64,000 nucleotides of DNA from BP-133 sp040756995 (GTDB taxonomy: Bacteria; Actinomycetota; Acidimicrobiia; IMCC26256; BP-133), in the NCBI GenBank assembly GCA_040756995.1, contig JBFLYK010000013.1, positions 1 to 64,000 of the forward strand. Reading direction: 5' to 3'. The notes under the pieces are model-generated. The model did no database searches. It was not told the DNA's origin and saw nothing but the letters and a program-made list of their open reading frames with translations. A program made the translations under genes and the position numbers. Of this stretch, positions 26,334-32,878 are shown in pieces. Positions within the stretch are counted from its first letter, which is position 1. Every line of letters begins with the position of its first letter.

Positions 26334-27292
26334 TGGATGAGGAAGGCCCGGCGCTCGATCTGTCCGATGCCGCGCCGTCGGCGGCGGATGACGGTACCGC
26401 CGTCTTCGCCGCCGAGCGGCGGCGGCTGACGGGGATCGCCTACCGGATCACCGGGTCGCTGGCCGACGCCGACGACGTCGTGCAGGAGGCCTGGCTGCGG
26501 TTCTCGAACGCGTGGGCCTCGTCGTCGTCGTCGGAGCCCATCGAGCGGCCCGCCGCCTGGCTGACGACCGTGGTGGCCCGGATCGCGCTCGACCACCTGA
26601 AGGCGGCCCGACGGGACCGGGAGGTCTACGTCGGGCCATGGCTGCCCGAACCGATCGCCTCCGATCCGCTGGCCGTCTCCCGGCCCGGTCCGGAGGAGAT
26701 GGCCGAGCTGGCGTCGTCGCTGACGCTGGGGTTCCTGCACGTCCTGGAAACCCTGGCGCCGGTTGAGCGCGTCGTCTTCGTCCTGGCCGACGTGTTCGAC
26801 GTGCCGTTCAAGGAGATCGCCGAGACGGTCGGCAAGTCGCCCGATGCCTGCCGGCAGATCGCTTCCCGGGCCCGGCGGCGGGTGCAGGAGGCCCGTCCGC
26901 ACCGCTACCAGCCGCCCGACGGCGAAGCGGCTCGGGTGGTGGCCGAGATGCTGGCCGCCACCACCGCCGGCGACATCGACGGTCTGGTGCGGCTGCTGGC
27001 CGAGGACGCGGTGCTGGTCAGCGACGGCGGGCCGCACAAGCGGGCCGCCCGGCACCCGATCAAGGGGCGCGACCGCCTGGCCCGCTTCATGGCCAACCTC
27101 GGCAAGCGCTACAGCCACGCCACCATCGAGCCGGTGGCCCTCAACGGCGAGCTCGGCATGGTCATCTACGACGGCGGCGAACGGCTGGCGGCCATGAGCT
27201 TCGAGGTCGCCGGCGGTCTGGTGTGTGAGGTTCACGTCATCGTCGCCGACGACAAGCTCGCCGCCCTCGACCGGCCGGTGGACATGCTCTGA
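26333..27292 (+). CDS. ECF41/SigJ-type sigma factor with C-terminal SnoaL domain
   Basis: A 319-residue ECF sigma factor. Region 2 reads RLTGIAYRITGSLADADDVVQEAWLRF and is followed by ERPAAWLTTVVARIALDHLK. Region 4 reads LAPVERVVFVLADVFDVPFKEIAETVGKSPDACRQIASRARRR. A fused SnoaL_2-like domain occupies the last ~110 residues and contains LVSDGGPHKRAA, comparable to the regulatory DGGGK-like motif of ECF41. This group has no separate anti-sigma factor. The C-terminal domain controls activity. The start overlaps the oxidoreductase stop, and the only good promoter upstream of the pair is its own ECF41-type motif, so a feedback loop is inferred. Confidence 0.92.
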   Translation: MDEEGPALDLSDAAPSAADDGTAVFAAERRRLTGIAYRITGSLADADDVVQEAWLRFSNAWASSSSSEPIERPAAWLTTVVARIALDHLKAARRDREVYVGPWLPEPIASDPLAVSRPGPEEMAELASSLTLGFLHVLETLAPVERVVFVLADVFDVPFKEIAETVGKSPDACRQIASRARRRVQEARPHRYQPPDGEAARVVAEMLAATTAGDIDGLVRLLAEDAVLVSDGGPHKRAARHPIKGRDRLARFMANLGKRYSHATIEPVALNGELGMVIYDGGERLAAMSFEVAGGLVCEVHVIVADDKLAALDRPVDML

Positions 27293-27340
27293 GCGGGGGC
27301 AAGCTCCGGCCGGCCGGGCCGGGCCGTCTGTCGATCGACT

Positions 27341-27556
27341 TCAGGACGAGCGGCCCCGGAGCCTCCAGGCCCGCGCTCGGCGGAGCCATCCCCGGATGGC
27401 CACGGCCTCCCCGGCGCCGCCGCCCTGGATCGCCGCGGCACTGGCCGCCGTGATGGTGTCGGAGCAACCCTGGCAGACGAGGCGCCCCGTCGCCGTCTCG
27501 ACCCGCCGCTTCGTCGGCTGGCCGCAGTCCTCACACGACCCGGCGTTGAATTCCAT
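27341..27556 (-). CDS. Small zinc-ribbon-like protein (71 aa)
   Basis: A 71-residue protein with two Cys pairs, CEDC near residues 8-11 and CQGC near 28-31. Their spacing suits one treble-clef or ribbon zinc site. Between them lies a basic stretch (GQPTKRRVETATGRLV). The C-terminus is an Arg-rich helix (AIRGWLRRARAWRLRGR). A very strong ribosome-binding site (GAGGAGGA, 5 bases before ATG) supports translation, although the gene is short and lies opposite long non-coding frames. It may be a nucleic-acid or ribosome-associated factor. That is speculation from the basic tail. Confidence 0.65.
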   Translation of the reverse strand: MEFNAGSCEDCGQPTKRRVETATGRLVCQGCSDTITAASAAAIQGGGAGEAVAIRGWLRRARAWRLRGRSS

Positions 27557-27667
27557 TGCGTCCTCCTCGTCCGAGCGTAGGCCCTGGATCGGCGCAATGG
27601 GCGCGAGTCGATCGTCCGGGACCGGGAGACGGCAGGGCCGGCGGCTGCCGGGACCGAAGCTCGGGAG

Positions 27668-28786
27668 GTGAAACGGACTCTCGTTGTCGCGCTCGTCGTT
27701 GCCCTGGGGACGGCTGGATGCGCCGGTCGGCGCGACAAGCCGGCTGTGGAGGTGTCGGCCGGCAGTCGCGGGCAGGATGGGGCCCTTCCGGCGGAGGCCT
27801 CGACCAGTTCGACGGTGGCGGCAGCAGAAAGCACCACGACGACCGCCGCGCCGGCCACGACGGAGACAACCACGAAGCCGACGACCTCGAGCGCGCCGGG
27901 CACAGCGACCACGGCGAGGCCCAAATCGACGACGACCTCCCGGCCGGCGAACACAACCTCGACCACGACCGGGCCGGCAGCCGTGACACCGACCACCGCC
28001 CCGTCGGAGCCCACCACGACGTCGAGCACTCCCTCGACGATCCTGACGAGCCCGCGCCCGAGAGTCGTCGACTCCGCCATGCGACCGGACGGCAAGGGCG
28101 GCTGGCTCGTCAAGCGGGACGGTTCCGTCATCACCCTCGGAAATGCGCCGGTCCTGGGCTCGGCCGTTGGCCGTGTCTCCACGGCCACCGACATCGTCGC
28201 CACGCCGTCCGGCAACGGCTACTGGATCACCGGGGAGCGCGGCGAGGTCTTCGCCTTCGGTGACGCCTGGTACAGCGGCGACATGGCCGGAAAGCGTCTG
28301 CCGAAGACGATCCAGGGTCTCGTGCCCGACGACGATGGCGTCGGGTACTGGCTCATGGGCGAGGACGGCGGCATCTTCGCCTTCGACGCGCCGTTCAAGG
28401 GCTCGGCCGGAGCAGTGGTGCACAAGCCGATGGTGTCGTTCACCGGCAATCCGGCCGGCGATGGCTATGCGATGACGACGTCCGACGGCATCGTCTACGC
28501 CTTTGGTCCTGCACACGTCGGCGACACCAGCCAGGCGCCGACCCGTCCCACCATCCAGGCCATGGCGCCGACGCCGACCGGCAACGGCTACTACATGCTG
28601 AGCGTCGACGGCGGGCTGTGGACCTTCGGTGACGCGGTGTTCAGGGGCACGATGGCCGGTCAGCGCATCCCCGACTCGGTCGTGACATTGGAGGTCACTC
28701 CGACGAACAACGGCTACTGGCTGTTCGCCGGTGACGGCTCCGTCTACCCGTTCGGGGACGCTCCGGCGCTCGCCGTGCAATCCTGA
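27668..28786 (+). CDS. Lipoprotein with Ser/Thr stalk and propeller-like repeats
   Basis: A 372-residue secreted protein. The signal peptide ends in a lipobox (LGTAGC, Cys near residue 18). A Thr/Ser/Pro-rich stalk of about 110 residues comes next, then about six repeats of ~40 residues. The repeats are of the type 'GNGYW...DGGIFAFGDAPF.GS' (GYWITGERGEVFAFGDAWYSG; GYWLMGEDGGIFAFDAPFKG). Six or more such units suggest a beta-propeller outside the membrane. The same repeat forms the N-terminal half of the L,D-transpeptidase at 44927-46447. The GTG start has GGGAGG touching it, unusually close. The ligand and role are unknown. Confidence 0.8.
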   Translation: MKRTLVVALVVALGTAGCAGRRDKPAVEVSAGSRGQDGALPAEASTSSTVAAAESTTTTAAPATTETTTKPTTSSAPGTATTARPKSTTTSRPANTTSTTTGPAAVTPTTAPSEPTTTSSTPSTILTSPRPRVVDSAMRPDGKGGWLVKRDGSVITLGNAPVLGSAVGRVSTATDIVATPSGNGYWITGERGEVFAFGDAWYSGDMAGKRLPKTIQGLVPDDDGVGYWLMGEDGGIFAFDAPFKGSAGAVVHKPMVSFTGNPAGDGYAMTTSDGIVYAFGPAHVGDTSQAPTRPTIQAMAPTPTGNGYYMLSVDGGLWTFGDAVFRGTMAGQRIPDSVVTLEVTPTNNGYWLFAGDGSVYPFGDAPALAVQS

Positions 28787-28791
28787 CCGAC

Positions 28792-29358
28792 ATGTTCGTC
28801 CGGGGCCGACCGTCGAGCGCTGAGCTTGACCGGCTTCTGGCGGAGCAGGCTTCGGCGGCCCTGACCTACGACGAAGTCGGTGCAACCCGTGGTCGGCTGC
28901 CGGACGGATACCGGCATGACGAGCACATGATCGTTCTGGGGACCGGTGACCGGGTCTTCGAGCGAGCGGTGCTCGGCCTGCATCGGTGGGAACCGCATCG
29001 GGGCGCCGGGTTGTCCGTGCGACCAGATGCTGCGGAGCTTGCTTCGGGGACGGCGTTGGTTATGGCCCTTCCGCTGCCGTTGGTCACGGCGGTCGCTGCC
29101 TGCCGCATCGTGTACGTCGTGGACGAGCCGGGCGAGTTCGGCTTCGCCTACGGGACGCTGCCCGTCCACCCCGAGCAGGGCGAAGAGGCGTTCATCGTCC
29201 GCCGGGATCCCGGTGGCGTGGTGCGCTTCACCGTCACGGCCTTCTCCCGGCCGCGCCATCCCCTCGCCCGGCTCGGCCGCCCGGTGGCCCGAGCGGTGCA
29301 GGTCGCCACCACCCGCCGGTATCTCGAGGCGCTGAAGGCGTTCACGGGCGGGAACTAG
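28792..29358 (+). CDS. DUF1990 family protein
   Basis: A 188-residue protein of the DUF1990 family, recognised by LTYDEVGATRGRLPDGYRHDE at the start, VLGTGDRVFERAVLGLHRWEPH, and the C-terminal GEEAFIVRRDPGGVVRFTVTAFSRPRHPLARLGRP. The family is thought to adopt a START-like or lipocalin-like fold and is of unknown function. It begins 5 bp after the propeller lipoprotein gene on the same strand, so the two are probably co-transcribed. No signal peptide is visible. Confidence 0.82.
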   Translation: MFVRGRPSSAELDRLLAEQASAALTYDEVGATRGRLPDGYRHDEHMIVLGTGDRVFERAVLGLHRWEPHRGAGLSVRPDAAELASGTALVMALPLPLVTAVAACRIVYVVDEPGEFGFAYGTLPVHPEQGEEAFIVRRDPGGVVRFTVTAFSRPRHPLARLGRPVARAVQVATTRRYLEALKAFTGGN

Positions 29359-29399
29359 TTTGCCGGGGACGCGTGGACGACGACCGATGGAGGTCTCCG

Positions 29400-30428
29400 G
29401 TGGAGGACAAGAACGGTTCGGTGGGCGAGGCGGCGGCATGGCGGCGGGATGCGACCTCCGGTGACGACTCTCCGTATGCCTCTGCCGGGCGCTATGAGGA
29501 GTCCGTACCGGCGTACAAGACACTGACGTACGAGGTCACCGGGCGGGTGGCGCGGATCACGTTCAACCGGCCGGAGCACGGCAATGCCATCACCGCCGAT
29601 ACCCCGCTGGAGCTGGCTGACGCCGTCGAGCGGGCGGACCTCGATCCCCGGGTTCATGTCATGGTGGTCTCGGGCCGGGGCAAGGGCTTCTGCGGCGGCT
29701 ACGACTTGAGCCTGTCGGCCGAGCACCTCATGGACAACCAGGGCATCGGCCTGGGGGCCGGACCGGCCGGCACCGTGCTGGACCCGGTGGTGCAGATGAC
29801 CAACCACACCCCCGGACGGGTCTGGGACCCGATGGTCGACTACGCCATGATGAGTCGCTTCAACAAGGGCTTCTCCAGCCTGCTCCACGCCAACAAGCCG
29901 ACCGTGGCCAAGATCCACGGGTTCTGCGTCGCCGGCGGAACCGACATCGCGCTCTTCGCCGACCTCATCCTCATTGCTGCTGACGCCAAGATCGGCTATC
30001 CGCCCTGCCGCGTCTGGGGCATCCCGGCCGCCGGGATGTGGGCCCACCGGCTCGGCGACCAGCGAGCCAAGCGGCTGCTGTACACCGGCGACTGCCTGTC
30101 AGGGGCAGAAGCCCTGGAGTGGGGGCTGGCGATCGAGGCACCGCCGGCATCGGAGCTCGACGCCCGCACCGAGGTGTTGCTGTCGCGCATCTCGGCCGTC
30201 CCGATCAACCAGCTGATGATGGCGAAGCTGGCGATGAACTCGGCGCTGCTCTCCCAGGGCGTGCAGAACAGCATGATGATCAGCACGGTGTTCGACGGGA
30301 TCACCCGTCACACGCGAGAGGGCTACGCCTTTCAGCAGCGCGCCGCCGCGGTCGGTTTCAAGCAGGCGGTCCGGGAACGGGACGCCGAACCCTTCGGTGA
30401 TTTCGGTCCGTCGACGTTCAAGGGGTGA
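29400..30428 (+). CDS. Enoyl-CoA hydratase/isomerase (crotonase) family protein
   Basis: A 342-residue crotonase-fold enzyme. The oxyanion-hole elements are GKGFCGGYDLS near residue 93 and HGFCVAGGTDIALFADLILIA near 173. A longer-than-usual insertion between them (about residues 100-155) makes it larger than a typical 260-residue hydratase. The first catalytic Glu of hydratases would lie in IGYPPCRVWGIPAAG, where none is visible, so it may not be a simple hydratase. GTG 29400 is preferred because GGAGG lies 8 bases upstream. A GTG at 29373 is possible. The acyl-CoA substrate is unknown. Confidence 0.85.
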   Translation: MEDKNGSVGEAAAWRRDATSGDDSPYASAGRYEESVPAYKTLTYEVTGRVARITFNRPEHGNAITADTPLELADAVERADLDPRVHVMVVSGRGKGFCGGYDLSLSAEHLMDNQGIGLGAGPAGTVLDPVVQMTNHTPGRVWDPMVDYAMMSRFNKGFSSLLHANKPTVAKIHGFCVAGGTDIALFADLILIAADAKIGYPPCRVWGIPAAGMWAHRLGDQRAKRLLYTGDCLSGAEALEWGLAIEAPPASELDARTEVLLSRISAVPINQLMMAKLAMNSALLSQGVQNSMMISTVFDGITRHTREGYAFQQRAAAVGFKQAVRERDAEPFGDFGPSTFKG

Positions 30429-30499
30429 CGCCCTCTGGAGCGGTCAACGATCGGACCACTCGAACCTATGCCCGCTCGCTGCCCCACGCCGGTCTTGCT

Positions 30500-30528
30500 T
30501 TGACACCCGAACATGTGTTCGATATGAT
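30500..30528 (+). promoter_or_regulatory. Consensus promoter containing a LexA (SOS) box
   Basis: TTGACA (30500-30505), 17 bases, then TATGAT (30523-30528) is a near-perfect sigma-70-type promoter. The spacer holds the perfect palindrome CGAAC-ATGT-GTTCG (30508-30521), the core of the actinobacterial LexA box (TCGAAC-N4-GTTCGA). The site should block the promoter until DNA damage. The controlled gene is the DUF222-HNH protein. Confidence 0.85.
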
Positions 30529-30616
30529 GTCTGAAGCCTCGAGGTTGCCGGGCATAACGGCCCTCCTCTCCTGAAGTTGCAGCGCGATGCGCGCTCCGGT
30601 GGATCGAGGAGGTGCG

Positions 30617-31870
30617 GTGGCCGAGGAGCTTCTTGAGTTGGTGCGGGCCTTTCGGGCCGCCGTGGTGGCGTTCGAGCCTGAGCGGTTTTCGGGCGAGGAT
30701 TGCGCCGTTCTGGTTGAGGAGCTGGCCACCGCGGAGAAGGCGTGCGTGGCAGCGCGCATTCGGGCGGCGGCCCGGGCCGGGGAATGCGGGGCGCACAGGG
30801 ATCGGGGGTTCGCCGCCCCGGCGGACTGGTTGGCTCGCGTCTCAGGATCGTCGATGGCAGCAGCGAAGAGCGCGCTGGAGACAGCCGCCGCGCTCGAGGA
30901 CTTGCCGGAGGCGAAGGCGGCTCTCGAGACCGGAGAGCTCTCGATGGCGCAGGCGCGGGAGCTGGTGAGAACCGAGGCCGAGCGTCCGGGTTCCGTTGAG
31001 GATCTGCTCGATGTGGCGAGGGGCCAGAGCCTCAAGACACTGAAGGAGCAGGCTCGGGATCGGCGGTTACGAGCCATCGACCCGGAAGAGCTGCACGCCT
31101 TGCAGCAGCGGGCGCGGCGATTCCGGCATTGGCGCACCGCGTTGGGAATGGTGGCGTTTGCCGGTGAACTTCCGCCCGAGGTCGGCGTTCCGGTCATGAC
31201 CAGGGTCGACGCGGAAGCGGACCGGATCTGGCTCTGTGGTCGGAAAGATGCCAATAGACGCCGCCGAGCGGAGTCGGAAGGATCGGTCGGGCCGGATCAG
31301 CTGTGGGAGGCGACCGTCAACGGCTCGAGCTCGACGCAGGAGCGGAGGGCGACCATCGCCGCGGATGCGTTTGTGCGGCTGGTGGAGACCGGCGGGAAGG
31401 GCAAGGCGCACACCGCCGATCTCGTGATCGTGTGTGACCTGCAGGCATATCGGCGCGGGCATGCGCACGAGGGTGAGCCGTGTCACATCGTGGGCGGCGG
31501 GCCGATTCCGGTGTCGCTGGCCCGCGAGCTGGGCCAGGATGCGTTTCTCAAGGCCGTCCTGCACGACGGAGTGAAGATTGACACCATTGCACATTTCGGG
31601 CGCAAGACGTCCGCCGCGCTGCGCACTGCACTCTCGCTCGGGGCGCCTCCGCTGTTCGATGGCGTCAAGTGTTCGGCGCCGGGATGCGACCGGCGCCTTG
31701 GTCTCCAGAAAGATCACATCGATCCGGTGGCCAACGGAGGGCTGACGTCCTTCGAGAACATGGGAGATCTCTGTATCCCGCACCATCTGATCAAGACAGA
31801 GCAGGACCGCAAGGCGGGCCGGCTCGGCAGGCGACGCCGCGGCAAGCGGATCGCCAAGGCTCCACCGTGA
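30617..31870 (+). CDS. DUF222 / HNH endonuclease (13E12-type), SOS-controlled
   Basis: A 417-residue protein. The N-terminal DUF222 region (residues ~1-300) is helical (LATAEKACVAARIRAAARAG; ETGELSMAQARELVRT). A C-terminal HNH nuclease domain follows, with CSAPGC, QKDHIDP, FENM and CIPHHLIKTEQD, so both His and the Asn are present. A basic tail RRRRGKRIAKAPP ends it. GTG 30617 is chosen because GAGGAGG lies 4 bases upstream. GTG/ATG-like starts from 30587 would add 10 residues. M. tuberculosis REP13E12 relatives are also linked to LexA boxes. It could be a degraded selfish element or a damage-response nuclease. Confidence 0.88.
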   Translation: MAEELLELVRAFRAAVVAFEPERFSGEDCAVLVEELATAEKACVAARIRAAARAGECGAHRDRGFAAPADWLARVSGSSMAAAKSALETAAALEDLPEAKAALETGELSMAQARELVRTEAERPGSVEDLLDVARGQSLKTLKEQARDRRLRAIDPEELHALQQRARRFRHWRTALGMVAFAGELPPEVGVPVMTRVDAEADRIWLCGRKDANRRRRAESEGSVGPDQLWEATVNGSSSTQERRATIAADAFVRLVETGGKGKAHTADLVIVCDLQAYRRGHAHEGEPCHIVGGGPIPVSLARELGQDAFLKAVLHDGVKIDTIAHFGRKTSAALRTALSLGAPPLFDGVKCSAPGCDRRLGLQKDHIDPVANGGLTSFENMGDLCIPHHLIKTEQDRKAGRLGRRRRGKRIAKAPP

Positions 31871-31950
31871 CGCGCCCTTGACGGCGTCTCCGCCGGCGGG
31901 ACCAGCAGGCTCTAGGGCGTTACTTCTCCACCGTTCCTTGACAACTCCAT

Positions 31951-31972
31951 AGCAGGACTTGCGAGCCCTGCT
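31951..31972 (-). terminator. Short hairpin at the 3' end of the membrane-protein gene
   Basis: AGCAGG and CCTGCT pair around a 10-base loop immediately beside the stop codon of the gene on the - strand. There is no U-run, so function as an intrinsic terminator is uncertain. Confidence 0.3.
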
Positions 31973-32784
31973 CAGCGCGAGCCGAGGATCGGGCCGGTGG
32001 GCGTCGGCGTGGGCGTGGCCTGGGGGGCGGGGACTTCGGTGGGGACTTCGCCGGGGCCGTCGTTCCAGTCGCGGAGGCTGTCGCGGTAGAGGCTGCGTAC
32101 GACGGCGAGGAAGTAGAGGGCGGCGGGGATGGAGAGCCAGTCGATCAGGAGGCCGTGGCCGTCCTGCTGGTAACGGCCGGCGACGGCGTAGGCGGCCCAG
32201 ACGCCGTGCATCAGGGCGCAGGTCGGGAAGATGGCCGCCAGGCACAGGCCCGACACGGACCAGCCGCCCATGGACGGTCGGTTGGTCAGCTGGGTGCGGA
32301 GCACGAACCAGCCGACGGCCATGTAGATCCCGACGAGGAGGAGGTTGGCCCACACGGCGAAGCCGGGGGTGACGCGGGGGCCGGCAAGCACGGCGGCGCA
32401 GGCGACGACGAGGATGACGGTGTAGAGCCCGCTGGCCAGGGGCGCGGCCCGGAGCCAGCCGGGATCGCCGGGGACGAAGCGGTCCCCTCTGCCGCCGAGG
32501 AAGGCTTCGACCCGCAGGCCGAGCCACAGGACGCCGACGGGGAGGCCGACGACCACGGCGAGGAGGTCGAGGGGGCCGCCGACGCGGCCATCGATGGCGA
32601 CGTGGAGTCCGTGGTCGAGATGGTGGGGGCCACAGGTGAAGGCCATGAAGATCCAGGCGGCACCGAAGTGCGAGAACCCGAAGGTCCGCCAGTCCCGGCG
32701 CATCTCGATGGCCGTCATGATCCCGTAGCCCGTGTAGGCGACGCCGAGCACGAGATTGGTAATGGCGACAAGGGCCACGATCAC
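31972..32784 (-). CDS. Polytopic membrane protein with a histidine-rich motif
   Basis: About 270 residues with six or seven predicted helices (e.g. VIVALVAITNLVLGVAYTG; DLLAVVVGLPVGVLWLGL; GLYTVILVVACAAVLAG; FLAVVRSL). A conspicuous motif CGPHHLDHGLHVAIDG lies near residue 50, directly after the second helix. It carries four His and one Asp that could bind metal or haem. The cytoplasmic tail is Pro/Thr-rich. I do not recognise the family. GTG 32784 is chosen because GGAGA lies 7 bases upstream and it gives a membrane-helix N-terminus. The frame stays open further upstream into the signalling gene. Confidence 0.7.
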   Translation of the reverse strand: MIVALVAITNLVLGVAYTGYGIMTAIEMRRDWRTFGFSHFGAAWIFMAFTCGPHHLDHGLHVAIDGRVGGPLDLLAVVVGLPVGVLWLGLRVEAFLGGRGDRFVPGDPGWLRAAPLASGLYTVILVVACAAVLAGPRVTPGFAVWANLLLVGIYMAVGWFVLRTQLTNRPSMGGWSVSGLCLAAIFPTCALMHGVWAAYAVAGRYQQDGHGLLIDWLSIPAALYFLAVVRSLYRDSLRDWNDGPGEVPTEVPAPQATPTPTPTGPILGSR

Positions 32785-32878
32785 GGAAGTGTCTCCGGTC
32801 CTCAGGAGTGCCGTACGGAAGTCGGTGGGAGCGGAACGGCGGGCTCCCGGTCGGTCACGGACGGAGGTGGGCGGTCGG

